NCBI GenBank assembly: GCA_011390155.1 | Contig: JAABSW010000009.1 | Coordinates: 1-64,000, forward strand | Origin: Clostridiaceae bacterium | Lineage (GTDB): Bacteria > Bacillota > Clostridia > Peptostreptococcales > Tindalliaceae | Length of the DNA stretch: 64,000 nucleotides | Reading direction: 5' to 3' | Part shown: in pieces, positions 38,114 to 47,964 of the stretch | How positions within the stretch are numbered: position 1 is the stretch's first letter | Layout: each line of letters opens with the position of its first letter | Notes under the pieces: model-generated | Database searches by the model: none | Seen by the model: the letters and a program-made list of their open reading frames with translations, nothing else | What the model was told of the DNA's origin: nothing | Translations under genes and position numbers: made by a program

Positions 38114-38160
38114 AGCAGAAGCGATACATGTGATTTCATGCATCGCTTCTGTGCTTTTTT
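38114..38160 (+). terminator. Strong terminator hairpin
   Basis: AGCAGAAGCGATACATG-TGATTT-CATGCATCGCTTCTGTGCTTTTTT. Confidence 0.75.
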
Positions 38161-38454
38161 GTTTATCATAAACAGGTTTCTTGAAATTTACCACAGAATT
38201 TGGCATAGGTCTCACACCTCATATTGAACAACTGCTATAATAAAATTTTTATCCACATACTATAACAGATGTGTGAGTGGAAGGATCCAAGACATTTAAA
38301 CGCCTCAAATTTTACCAACGCCTTCTGTGTTAACCCAGTTGAATTAATTCGATACAGTTTAACAAATACGATTACGGGCATCAATAGTATATCAAACATT
38401 ATAACAAACAACATCGTGCGCGCTTCCTTACAAATATATGAAAGGAGGAATTCT

Positions 38455-38664
38455 ATGCTCAAGTGGGCAGGAGTGTTTTTCATCATTGCGCTCATCGCCG
38501 CGTTTTTCGGGTTTGTAGGTATCGCTGGTGCGGCCATTGAAATCGCTAAAGTTCTGTTTTTTATCTTCGTGATTCTCTTTGTCATTACACTCGTGGCAGG
38601 AATCGTAGCCGGACGGCGTGTGGCTGGTACGTTTGATGAATCAAGTGAACAGAAGGAGGATTAA
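38455..38664 (+). CDS. DUF1328 (YtjA-like) small membrane protein
   Basis: [55 protein letters not shown]. Confidence 0.9.
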   Translation: MLKWAGVFFIIALIAAFFGFVGIAGAAIEIAKVLFFIFVILFVITLVAGIVAGRRVAGTFDESSEQKED

Positions 38665-38665
38665 C

Positions 38666-38875
38666 ATGAATGAAACAATTTTAAAAGGAAAATGGAATCA
38701 ATTGATGGGCAGCGCCAAAAAAAAATGGGGCAAATTGACTGATGATGACCTGGACATGATTGAAGGCGACTCTCAGAAACTTTCAGGTAAAATTCAGGAA
38801 AAATACGGTAAGAGCAAGGAAGAGGCAGATGAGGAAGTCAGAGCCTTTGAGAAAGAGCAAGAAAACCAGGTCTAA
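38666..38875 (+). CDS. CsbD family stress protein
   Basis: MNETILKGKWNQLMGSAKKKWGKLTDDDLDMIEGDSQKLSGKIQEKYGKSKEEADEEV. Confidence 0.93.
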   Translation: MNETILKGKWNQLMGSAKKKWGKLTDDDLDMIEGDSQKLSGKIQEKYGKSKEEADEEVRAFEKEQENQV

Positions 38876-38945
38876 AGTGTATGGTTATCGAACTGAAAAA
38901 GTAAATGTGTGTACTTTATTTATGAATTAACAAGGAGGATTATAA

Positions 38946-39764
38946 ATGAAAGATATTTTTGGAAATAACAATAACAACAGGGAACTAAACAGGCTCGATA
39001 ACGAGCCCAGGAACAGAGACAACAACAGGGTAAACAGTCCCTCGGATCCGGGAGATGACAGAATCAACCCCTATCGAAAAGATGAGCCAAGGGCATCCAA
39101 CGATCAAAGAGAAACATTCAGCGGAGACAGGGGAAATGTTGGTACCATGGAACGAGGTACAGCCACCAGTACTACGAGAGATTCAGGCTATCCCGACAAA
39201 ACAACAGACACCTCAGAAAAGTATAAAGACAATCATGACGACGATAAAGTGATTGTCGGTATCTTTGAAACAGAAAATCAGGCGATTAACGTTGTCAACC
39301 GTTTGAAAGAAATTGGTTATCATGAAGATGATATCACAGTTGTAGCAAAAGACGATGACAAGATGGAACGGCTTGATGATGCAACGGATATCAATACTAA
39401 AACCCAGGGTGATACTGGAGCAAAAGTTGGAGCAGGTGCCGCCATAGGGGGAGCACTGGGTGGTATTGCTGCAGCATTACCGGCATTGGGTTTGTTGGCA
39501 GTACCGGGAATCGGTCCCCTTTTGGCCGCGGGTCCCATTGCCACCATACTGGCCGGTGTCGTTGCAGGGGGTGTGGCTGGTGGACTTGTAGGCGCGCTGG
39601 TTGAACTGGGCGTCAGAGAAGAAGACGCTAAGGAATATGAACAGCAGATAGAACAGGGTAAAATTCTTATCCTTGTTGAAAACAGAGAAGATCAACGTAA
39701 TGAGGTTCACAGAACGTTCAAACAGAATGACAGTATCATTGCCAACCGATACGAGAGACGATAA
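38946..39764 (+). CDS. YflT/GsiB17M-type general stress protein with glycine-zipper region
   Basis: VIVGIFETENQAINVVNRLKEIGYHEDDITVVAKD; GAAIGGALGGIAAALPALGLLAVPGIGPLLAAGPI. Confidence 0.85.
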   Translation: MKDIFGNNNNNRELNRLDNEPRNRDNNRVNSPSDPGDDRINPYRKDEPRASNDQRETFSGDRGNVGTMERGTATSTTRDSGYPDKTTDTSEKYKDNHDDDKVIVGIFETENQAINVVNRLKEIGYHEDDITVVAKDDDKMERLDDATDINTKTQGDTGAKVGAGAAIGGALGGIAAALPALGLLAVPGIGPLLAAGPIATILAGVVAGGVAGGLVGALVELGVREEDAKEYEQQIEQGKILILVENREDQRNEVHRTFKQNDSIIANRYERR

Positions 39765-39825
39765 CCTGAAAGCAGGGTAAGGTTGGTTGTGTAGTAAAAA
39801 CAAATAAGATTATATGGAGGGTTCC

Positions 39826-40284
39826 ATGGATATTTTTGATGAAATGAAAAAAGAGCACAAAGGATTTAGAAAACTGATTCAGGACATCGTAGAAACAACA
39901 GAGAGGGCAGTAAAGACCCGGGAAAAAAAATTTTTGGAACTGAGTACGGACCTGATGGCACATCACAGGGCTGAAGAAAAGGTGCTGGTACCAGTTTTGA
40001 AAGATCACAAAGAAACAAAAATCATGGGAATCGAAATCGAAGAAGAACACCATGTGGCTGACCAGATCGTCTATGAGTTAAAAGACATTCCGGTGGACAA
40101 TGAAAACTGGTTGGTGAAATTCGAAGTACTGAAAGAGATTATGGAACACCATATGAAAGAAGAAGAGAATGAAATAACGACAAAAGGCCGTGAAGTAATC
40201 GAAAAAGACAGGCTTGAAAAAATGGTCGGTAAATTCGAAAGAGAAATGGAAAAGAGAAAAGATGAAATGATGGCAAAGGCTTAA
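39826..40284 (+). CDS. Hemerythrin (HHE) domain-containing protein
   Basis: MKKEHKGFRKLIQDI, LMAHHRAEEKVLVPVLKDH, EEEHHVADQIVYEL, HHMKEEENEI. Confidence 0.9.
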   Translation: MDIFDEMKKEHKGFRKLIQDIVETTERAVKTREKKFLELSTDLMAHHRAEEKVLVPVLKDHKETKIMGIEIEEEHHVADQIVYELKDIPVDNENWLVKFEVLKEIMEHHMKEEENEITTKGREVIEKDRLEKMVGKFEREMEKRKDEMMAKA

Positions 40285-40312
40285 CAACCTGCAGATGTTG
40301 TTGAAATAGATT

Positions 40313-40351
40313 GACGGGTAATGCGACTGATTTGACGCAATACCCGTTTTT
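40313..40351 (+). terminator. Intrinsic terminator
   Basis: ACGGGTA...TACCCGTTTTTT. Confidence 0.75.
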
Positions 40352-40369
40352 TATTTCCTTATTGATAGG

Positions 40370-41644
40370 TTAAGCCACAGGCCCCCGTTTGTTTTCGTAC
40401 TGTTCATACAATCGGTTATCCATGATTTCTTTTAAGATGTCAACCAGTTGCCAGATGTCTTCAAATGTATTGTACAGGGCCATGGGGGCCAGGCGGATAA
40501 TGTTGGGATACCTGAAATCGGGAATCACATTTCGGGCTTTCAACGCTTCATTAATCCGCACCGCCTCGTCGTGCTCCAGTGCCACATGGCCGCCCCGTCT
40601 GCCGGAATCCCTGGGTGTGCCAATGGTGAAGTGGTGATCAGCCAGCCGTTCATCAATCAACCGCATTAAAAAGCCAGTCATTGCCAATGATTTTTGACGC
40701 AAACTGATGATGCCGGCCTCTTCGAATATATCCAGTGATCCGGCAAGGGGTGCCATACTCAGCAAGTGAGGCGTGCCGATCTGCCAGGCTCCGGCACAGG
40801 GTGATGGGGTGAAAGACAAGTCCATGTCGAACTGTTTCTTTTTGTCGCATCCGAACCATCCGGCAAGTCCGGGGCCAAGATGGTGGTGCTGTTCATGAAT
40901 AAAAAGGGTGGATACACCACCGGGACCACTGTTCATGTATTTATAGGTGCACCAGAAAGCGAAATCAACCTGCTGGTCATGAAGGTGGTGAGGAATGGTA
41001 CCTGCGGAATGGCTCATATCAAAACCAATCAGGCTGCCGTTTTCATGTACGGCGGAAGTAAGCAGTGCCATGTCAAGCAGTTGACCGCTGCGGTAGAGTA
41101 CGGAAGGAAGCAACACCAGGGCTGTTCTGTTTGTCATGGCATTAATGATATCCGATTCTTCCAGGGTGCGTCCGTTTCGACTGGGCACTACCCTCAGGTA
41201 AACATCCGGATCTTTGCCCATCCTGTCAAGAAAACTTCTGACGGCATAATGATCGGATGGGAAGTTAAGTTCATCCATCAGTATTTCATCCCGGTACCGG
41301 GTAGGTTTGTAGAAAGTTGACAACAAGGCATGAAGGTTAACGGTGGTTGAACTGTGCATCACCACTTCGTGCTCCAGCGCCCCAACCAAACTTGCCTGGC
41401 GTGCTGCCAGGTGTTCAGCCATGTAGAACCAGGGAGGATTGCCTTGCATCCAACCGTTGATACCCAGTGTTTTCCATTCATCCAGCATGTGCAACAACGC
41501 TTTTTCTGCGTCTTTGGACAGCAGGCCCAGCGAATTACCATCAAAATACAACTGGCCGGGCTGCCGGTAAAACCGGTCTGCAAAATGTCTCAGTGAGTCT
41601 GCCTGGTCAAAGGACCTGGCAGTTTCCAGCGAATAATGACCCAT
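40370..41644 (-). CDS. kynU: Kynureninase
   Basis: FYFDGNSLGLLSKDAEKAL-type start, MDELNFPSDHYAVRSFLD, FDMSHSAGTIPHHLHDQQVDFAFWCTYKYMNSGPGGVSTLFIHE. Confidence 0.92.
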   Translation of the reverse strand: MGHYSLETARSFDQADSLRHFADRFYRQPGQLYFDGNSLGLLSKDAEKALLHMLDEWKTLGINGWMQGNPPWFYMAEHLAARQASLVGALEHEVVMHSSTTVNLHALLSTFYKPTRYRDEILMDELNFPSDHYAVRSFLDRMGKDPDVYLRVVPSRNGRTLEESDIINAMTNRTALVLLPSVLYRSGQLLDMALLTSAVHENGSLIGFDMSHSAGTIPHHLHDQQVDFAFWCTYKYMNSGPGGVSTLFIHEQHHHLGPGLAGWFGCDKKKQFDMDLSFTPSPCAGAWQIGTPHLLSMAPLAGSLDIFEEAGIISLRQKSLAMTGFLMRLIDERLADHHFTIGTPRDSGRRGGHVALEHDEAVRINEALKARNVIPDFRYPNIIRLAPMALYNTFEDIWQLVDILKEIMDNRLYEQYENKRGPVA

Positions 41645-41707
41645 GAACAATTCCTCCTTTGCTTCAATCTACGTAACTTGGTTTCATCGGTTTATGATTT
41701 CTATTCC

Positions 41708-42244
41708 TCATTTTATTTCCTTAAGTTGCATGGACACTTCTTTGGTGCCATCAGCGGTCATTTGTCGACCGACTTCGACAAAACCGTTTGCTTTGTGGAA
41801 TGCCAAAGAAACCACGTTTGGCGGCTGTGAATAAATTTCAGCTGCTACTTTAGCAATACCCTTTTCACTGGCGTAATCAAACAGGTGTTGATAAAGGGCT
41901 TTGCCTAAGCCTTGTCCTTGCATTTTCTGTGAAATCACGATGCGGTCGATGTAAAGGAACACAGGATACCGTTGGGAAAACCAGCGGTAGTTCACAGAAT
42001 CGTAAGGCTGCCCTTCCCGCAGTGTAATAAAGAAACCTACCACGTTTCCATTTTGCACCACAACCTTAAAAAGATCTGACTGATTTGCAAGGTTCTGCAG
42101 CCCTTCAAGACTGAGGGGGGAGAGAAAATTCACCAGACTTTCATTGAGGGCTAGCACTTCTTGGTAGTGAGATGCATCTGCGTCAATAATACTGAAATCC
42201 ATTGGTCCCTTTTGTTTTTGGGTTTCATTCGTTGATTGATCCAT
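41708..42244 (-). CDS. GNAT family N-acetyltransferase
   Basis: YIDRIVISQKMQGQGLGKALYQHLFDYASEKG. Confidence 0.85.
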   Translation of the reverse strand: MDQSTNETQKQKGPMDFSIIDADASHYQEVLALNESLVNFLSPLSLEGLQNLANQSDLFKVVVQNGNVVGFFITLREGQPYDSVNYRWFSQRYPVFLYIDRIVISQKMQGQGLGKALYQHLFDYASEKGIAKVAAEIYSQPPNVVSLAFHKANGFVEVGRQMTADGTKEVSMQLKEIK

Positions 42245-42312
42245 CTTTTCCTCCCTTTGGTTTTGGTATTTTCTGTGGGAATCATCGCCTGTTCTTTATT
42301 TATTTGGGTGAT

Positions 42313-44070
42313 TTAGTTATTTCGCTTCAGTGAACCAATGATTTCATAGTTTTCTCCATAGGCAGCATCCGGTTGATCACCATCGGTCACGCCTTCTTCG
42401 TAAAGCACCAATTCTCCATTCAGATCCAGGATGCTGTTGTTTTCCAGGGAGAAAGAAGCCATAACCTGGCAAAAAAGCTCTACCTGGGCTGGCAACTTTT
42501 CAATTTTAGTCATTATACCATCAGACTCATTACTCATGTATACATTACCGGATACATCCTTTATATAATAGGCATTCATATTTTCATAAAAAAAGAATTC
42601 TTCACCCCCATACAGTTGAACATCTATTTTTAATATGTTGTTTTCAACAGTATAGGGCATTTTAAATAAATTCAGATCCATCAGGTTATTTAAAATGAAT
42701 CCTTCTTGGGTATTGACCATTACCTGGCCGGCATAAGGCAGGCTGTACCCAGGGTTAGAGGGCATAGTGAATTTGCCTTTATCGATGATGGCAAAAAAGG
42801 GAATGTCACCTGTACTGTACCAACTCCCTGAAAAATCAGTGTCTTGAGTGTCGGGGATATCCTGATTGTCAATATCGTTTGTGACTGAGTTGTTTTCAAC
42901 CATTTCATCCGGTCTGCCTTCCTCCAGGATGTTATTGGTATACCCTTCAAAGTGAATGGCGACAACGGCGCCATTGTCCAGGTTCATGATCAGCATGCCG
43001 TCATAGACCTTGGTGTTTGGATGAGACAATGCCCTCATAAAAAGCTGCTCACCATGTATGTATTGATTAAAGGTGCTCAATAAATAACCAGAGCTGATTT
43101 CTGAAAGATCATCCAGCAAATAGGTTCCTTCAACCTGGCTGTTTGCATTGGTTGTAAATAACACATGTCTGCTTGTTTCATCATTGGGAGAAAGAGTAAA
43201 CTGAGTGCTGTACATGTAATACCCTTCAACAATGGTATCCAGAAATTCCTGTTGTTTTGGGCCTAATTCCCCCTCCAGCACAGAATAGTCTCTGTAATAG
43301 AAATCATAGGTGCCATAGTATGCTTGCAACGTGTCATCATGTTCTTTGTAATCGTAATAAAGTGTCACCTGGTAAACACTCTTTTGGCCGGTTTCAAAAT
43401 CGGTGTAATGTAAGGTGCCTGTGCTGAAGACCTCCTCTGTGTTTTCAATGGTCCCCCAATATGAAACCTCCATTTTTTCTGTCACTGTCTCGGCCATCAT
43501 GTTTCCCTGTTCATACTCTCTGATGGTTAAATCCATGGTAATGTCTGGTGTGGAGATATTCAGCACATAACCTGATTCATCATTTTTTTGCACTTTAAAG
43601 ATATCAACAAAAGTATTTCCTTCAAGGTCATCAGAAATGTGCTCGACAATGTGTAATGAAGCAGCATAAGAACCCAAAACCTGGTCAATTGCATCTGGGT
43701 TCCCGGTTCCCTTTTCTTCGCCGGTATGTCTGTTGGTGTCTTCATTGTTGCTTATATCCAAATTCAGACCAGAGTCTGAATGATTATTTTCCCCGGGAGT
43801 GTTTATTTCGTCACCAGCACTTACATCCGACTGGTTGCCATTATCTGTCTTATCAGATGAATCTGAGAACATAATAAAAGCCCCGAAAATGATGGCAACG
43901 ACGCCCAACAATGATGCCACAGTGATGAGCCAGTTTTTCTTCAGTTTATTGTTTGATCCAGTGCTTGCTTTGTTTTTTGTGTTCACTTCAACCCCTAGGG
44001 GTTGCCCGCAATGAGTGCAAAACATGTCCTCTGGATTTAATTCATACCCACAATTCGAACAATACTTCAT
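42313..44070 (-). CDS. Zinc-ribbon, single-TM protein with large extracytoplasmic domain
   Basis: MKYCSNCGYELNPEDMFCTHCGQPLG zinc ribbon then TM helix; no recognised downstream domain. Confidence 0.8.
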   Translation of the reverse strand: MKYCSNCGYELNPEDMFCTHCGQPLGVEVNTKNKASTGSNNKLKKNWLITVASLLGVVAIIFGAFIMFSDSSDKTDNGNQSDVSAGDEINTPGENNHSDSGLNLDISNNEDTNRHTGEEKGTGNPDAIDQVLGSYAASLHIVEHISDDLEGNTFVDIFKVQKNDESGYVLNISTPDITMDLTIREYEQGNMMAETVTEKMEVSYWGTIENTEEVFSTGTLHYTDFETGQKSVYQVTLYYDYKEHDDTLQAYYGTYDFYYRDYSVLEGELGPKQQEFLDTIVEGYYMYSTQFTLSPNDETSRHVLFTTNANSQVEGTYLLDDLSEISSGYLLSTFNQYIHGEQLFMRALSHPNTKVYDGMLIMNLDNGAVVAIHFEGYTNNILEEGRPDEMVENNSVTNDIDNQDIPDTQDTDFSGSWYSTGDIPFFAIIDKGKFTMPSNPGYSLPYAGQVMVNTQEGFILNNLMDLNLFKMPYTVENNILKIDVQLYGGEEFFFYENMNAYYIKDVSGNVYMSNESDGIMTKIEKLPAQVELFCQVMASFSLENNSILDLNGELVLYEEGVTDGDQPDAAYGENYEIIGSLKRNN

Positions 44071-44091
44071 TTCACAATTCACTCCTTTAAA

Positions 44092-44871
44092 CTAGTCAAT
44101 CCCTTCCTGCATACCTTCCGCCGGTCTTCTGTATTGATATTGTCTGCCTGTATTAATATAAGTGATTCTGCGGTAAAGCTCTTCCAGGTCATGTAGCTGG
44201 TTTCTGCCAAGATCACCGGCTTTTTTCGGTGGCCACTGACTCAAGTCAAATGTCATGTATTGATCAGGGTCAGTCATGTTCAACACCGTTTCCCCATTGT
44301 TGTTCTTTACATAAATACCTGCACCGTGATCAAGCAATAGCCTGCCCACATAAGGTTCTTTATACACCAGGGCATACATAAGGGGGGTAAGCCTGTGTGG
44401 GCCACTTTTCAAATTAACATCAGCACCTGCTTTTATCAATGACACTGTACTTAGAGATGAACCATTTGCTGCTGCCAGTGCCAGCACTGAAATGCCTAAA
44501 TCATTTATTTTATTAACATCAGCTCCAAACTTTGAAAAAAGCCTTACAAATTTTTCCGAAGCCCCTGGCGAGTAATTTCTGCCTTCCTGAAGAATCACAT
44601 AGGTTAATGGGTCCACTTCATCAATGTTTTCTGTCTTAAAGGGATAACCCTTCTCCAGCAATTTTTCAACATGATAGTACCATCCTTTTTTTAATAACAC
44701 ATGCAACAGGCTGTTTCCCTGTTGATCGACAGTGTTTAAGGACCCACTCTCAATTAGTCGAAGGTAATATGCAGCTTCTTCATTGGTCTTTTTTGTCTGC
44801 CGGATAGATTGCCTTAGTTTAATAACTATGAATAAAAAAGTGATACCGGCAATCAATACAATATAAATCAT
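44092..44871 (-). CDS. Ankyrin repeat membrane protein
   Basis: N-terminal TM, GNSLLHVLLKKG, GISVLALAAANGSSLSTVSLIKAGADVNLK, RLTPLMYALVYKEPYVGRLLLDHGAG. Confidence 0.85.
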   Translation of the reverse strand: MIYIVLIAGITFLFIVIKLRQSIRQTKKTNEEAAYYLRLIESGSLNTVDQQGNSLLHVLLKKGWYYHVEKLLEKGYPFKTENIDEVDPLTYVILQEGRNYSPGASEKFVRLFSKFGADVNKINDLGISVLALAAANGSSLSTVSLIKAGADVNLKSGPHRLTPLMYALVYKEPYVGRLLLDHGAGIYVKNNNGETVLNMTDPDQYMTFDLSQWPPKKAGDLGRNQLHDLEELYRRITYINTGRQYQYRRPAEGMQEGID

Positions 44872-45122
44872 GATAACTCTCCTTCCAAAATGCAGTAACA
44901 TTCTGATAGCTCACTACTACCATTCTATCAGAAGCTGCCGTTACATTCACTGATAAATGAACGAAATTTAATGTTTCAAGGATTTTCAACTCAGCAATTA
45001 ATCGTTTAAAAGAGGCACTGTCACTGGAGTGGGAAGATATGATGCCAGCGTTTATTTACAGGATTATGTCACCCTGTGCCGGGTAATAATCTAAAAAGAC
45101 TACATCTTAGAAAGGAATACGT

Positions 45123-46043
45123 ATGGATACTGTACTGGAACTGAAAGGCGTGACAAAACGAATCCGGGGAAAGACCATTATCAAGGGCATTGATTTTTCT
45201 GTGAAAAAAGGACAGATTTATGGATTTTTAGGCCCAAATGGTGCGGGAAAAACCATGACGCTACGCATGATTGTGGGATTGATTAGACCCACGACTGGCC
45301 AAATCATCATCAACGGCCACAGCGTGATCCATTCTTTTGTGAAGGCCATGGCCCAGGTGGGGTGTATCATTGAAAACCCGGAGCTGTATGAATACATGTC
45401 CGGCTACAATAACCTGTTGCTTCTAAGCCGCATGGAACCAGGGATAGATGAAAAACGAATCCATGAAGTGGTGGCAATGGTGGGCATGGAACGGCGGGTT
45501 CACGACAAGGTGAGCACCTATTCACTGGGCATGAAGCAGCGGCTGGGCATTGCCCAGGCACTGATGAAACGTCCCCAGCTGCTGATATTGGATGAGCCCT
45601 CCAACGGCCTTGACCCTGCCGGTATCAGGGAATTTAGGCAGTTGGTGAAATCCCTGGCAGCAGAACATGGGATGACCATTCTAATTTCCAGCCACCTGTT
45701 GTCGGAAATTCAGATGATGTGTGATGAAGTGGCCATTATTCTTCATGGAAGCCTCATCAGAACAGCCAGGGTGGATGCCCTGGGCCGGGACCAGAAGGTG
45801 ATCTGGGAGGTGCACAAGACTGACCAGGTACCCCAGGTGCTGCAGCTGCTTCGGGAACAGTTTGGGTTGGAGACCCTTGACCATGGCGACGGCAGGGTGA
45901 GTGCTTTTGTGGAGGATGACTTATTGACCCACATCAATGCTGTTTTTGTCAAGGCAGGCATTGAACTCCTTTTTGTGTGCAAAGAGCCCAAAAACCTGGA
46001 AGACCTGTTCCTTGAACTGACGGGAGGTGAAACCATTGGGTAA
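45123..46043 (+). CDS. ABC transporter ATP-binding protein
   Basis: GFLGPNGAGKTMTLRMIVGL, YSLGMKQRLGIAQALMKRPQLLILDEPSNGLDPAG. Confidence 0.95.
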   Translation: MDTVLELKGVTKRIRGKTIIKGIDFSVKKGQIYGFLGPNGAGKTMTLRMIVGLIRPTTGQIIINGHSVIHSFVKAMAQVGCIIENPELYEYMSGYNNLLLLSRMEPGIDEKRIHEVVAMVGMERRVHDKVSTYSLGMKQRLGIAQALMKRPQLLILDEPSNGLDPAGIREFRQLVKSLAAEHGMTILISSHLLSEIQMMCDEVAIILHGSLIRTARVDALGRDQKVIWEVHKTDQVPQVLQLLREQFGLETLDHGDGRVSAFVEDDLLTHINAVFVKAGIELLFVCKEPKNLEDLFLELTGGETIG

Positions 46044-47040
46044 GCTCATTGAGAATGAAGTAATGAAAATATTATATAAGAAACGGCTCCAGGTGATTGC
46101 TGCCATTCTCTTGGTGCTCATAGGCCTCTTTGCCTATGGAGAACATTACACCATCAACCGCACCCAGGAACGGGTGGCCCAGCGAATGGGGGTTGAGAGT
46201 AGCGATAACTGGCAAAACCTGATTGAGCAGCAACTGTTGGACCTGGAACGGCGGATGAACAACCCCTACATTTCTGAGGAAGGTATCGCTTCTCTACAGG
46301 TACGGGCAGAGCAGCTGCAGTTTTATTTGGATAATGAGGTGAATCCCCTGAACTCCAGCATGGCCCGTTTTATGGGGCGGTTTATGGAACAGTCGGTGTT
46401 TCTTTTTTTACCGCTGCTCATCATTTTATTAGCGGGAGATATGGTTTCCGGGGAAGTGAACACAGGCACCATAAAACTGATCCTTACCCGGCCGGTGGCC
46501 AGGTGGAAGATTCTCTTCAGCAAGCTGATAGCCCTGGTGATATTGGAAATGCTGGTAATGCTGCTTATTGCCCTGATCTCTGGGGTGGTTTCCCTGGTGG
46601 TGTTCCGCTATGGAGGTTTTGGTGAACCTGTGATTGCAGGTTTCCAGGCAACCGGGAGCCAGCTGGACACATCCCTTGTCCGTACCATTCCCCAGTGGCA
46701 ATACCTGTTGATGGTCTACGCCATCGGGTACTTTGTGGCCTTTGTTATTGGCTGCCTGTCATTGATGGTTTCTGTGCTGGTGCGCAGTACTTCTGTTTCC
46801 ATCGGCATCATGATGTCTTCTTTGATCGGTGGAAGCTTTCTCAGTTTTTTCATGGAAGACTGGGTCATCACCCGATATCTCTACACCGTTAACCTGAACC
46901 TGACGGCCTATATTACCGGCAGTTTTCAAATTGTTGAAGGACTGACCATGCTTTTTTCCACCATGGTTTTATTGGGCTGGGCCCTGGGGTCACTGGTGAT
47001 TGCTTTTGCCGTGTTTACCCAGAAGGATGTCCTGGCGTAG
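46027..47040 (+). CDS. ABC-2 type transporter permease
   Basis: Six hydrophobic segments, AGDMVSGEVNTGTIKLILTRPVARWKILFSKLIAL. Confidence 0.9.
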   Translation: MKPLGKLIENEVMKILYKKRLQVIAAILLVLIGLFAYGEHYTINRTQERVAQRMGVESSDNWQNLIEQQLLDLERRMNNPYISEEGIASLQVRAEQLQFYLDNEVNPLNSSMARFMGRFMEQSVFLFLPLLIILLAGDMVSGEVNTGTIKLILTRPVARWKILFSKLIALVILEMLVMLLIALISGVVSLVVFRYGGFGEPVIAGFQATGSQLDTSLVRTIPQWQYLLMVYAIGYFVAFVIGCLSLMVSVLVRSTSVSIGIMMSSLIGGSFLSFFMEDWVITRYLYTVNLNLTAYITGSFQIVEGLTMLFSTMVLLGWALGSLVIAFAVFTQKDVLA

Positions 47041-47049
47041 GAGGTTATC

Positions 47050-47868
47050 ATGAATAGTCAATCCATCAAAAGAAAAGTGGTTTGGTATGGCCTATTGTTA
47101 CTCTTTTTTGCCGGTTTTCTCAGCTTTGTCATCGGCTTTTACAATGCGCTTTCCATTGGCATTACGATGACACAGTCTTCTGAGCCGGTGAGTCAAGAGC
47201 CTTCAGATCCTTCTGCTGAAAAACATGATGAGAAAACATTTCCTTCGGAAGGGGTTCAGATCATGGCACTGGGAGATTCCCTGGCCCGGGGCACGGGAGA
47301 CCCGGAGGGAGACGGCTTCGCTGAAAGGGTAGCCCGGGGACTGGAAGAAAGGGTAGAGGAACAGGTGACTCTGTTTAATTTTGCTGTGGAAGGCATGCGG
47401 TCTGAGGACCTGGTCACCCAGCTGGAAGATGAAGGGATGATGCAGGGAATTATGAATGCCCGGTATATTCTGGTTTCCATTGGAGGCAACGATTTACGTG
47501 AAGTGGCCCGTTTACCCCTGGTTCAACAGGAACAGGCCTTTGAGGAAAGGCTCACGGCCTATCTGGATAACTTGCAACTGGTGATTGAGGGGTTGCGCAG
47601 CGTCAATGAAGAAGCGCTGATCCTGTTCATCGGCCTGTACAACCTTGACTACAATAGCCCTTATGACCAGGAGACTGCCTACCTGCTGGAATGGAATTAT
47701 GAAACCCAGCAGCTACTTGAAACCGACACCAGGGCCCAATTGATTCCCACCTATGACCTGTTTCAATTTAAGATGGACCAATACCTGTCACTTGACGGGC
47801 TGCATCCCAACGCCCCAGGCTATGAAGCCATTGCACAGCGGATTTTGGAGAATTTGCCGGAGCAGTGA
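47050..47868 (+). CDS. SGNH/GDSL hydrolase
   Basis: IMALGDSLARGTGDPEGDGF, YILVSIGGNDLRE, SLDGLHPNAPGYEAIA. Confidence 0.92.
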   Translation: MNSQSIKRKVVWYGLLLLFFAGFLSFVIGFYNALSIGITMTQSSEPVSQEPSDPSAEKHDEKTFPSEGVQIMALGDSLARGTGDPEGDGFAERVARGLEERVEEQVTLFNFAVEGMRSEDLVTQLEDEGMMQGIMNARYILVSIGGNDLREVARLPLVQQEQAFEERLTAYLDNLQLVIEGLRSVNEEALILFIGLYNLDYNSPYDQETAYLLEWNYETQQLLETDTRAQLIPTYDLFQFKMDQYLSLDGLHPNAPGYEAIAQRILENLPEQ

Positions 47869-47964
47869 AGTGGGAAAAGATTGAACAATCGATATATTGG
47901 ATATATACAAGAATAGAAGAAGTCCCTTGAAAATTTGTATATTCTCTTGGAAATGAGGCGTAAC

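Noticed and set aside
37955-38180. CRISPR array from repeated AAGAATCCTGTTTATC
   Set aside because: Only two close direct copies with a 112-bp structured interval; no regular repeat-spacer pattern and no cas genes.
45054-45065. ATTTACAGGATT as an inverted motif copy
   Set aside because: Two mismatches in 12; too weak to count.
47615-47632. GCTGATCCTGTTCATCGG as another motif copy
   Set aside because: Inside SGNH hydrolase coding sequence and mismatched; explained by codons.
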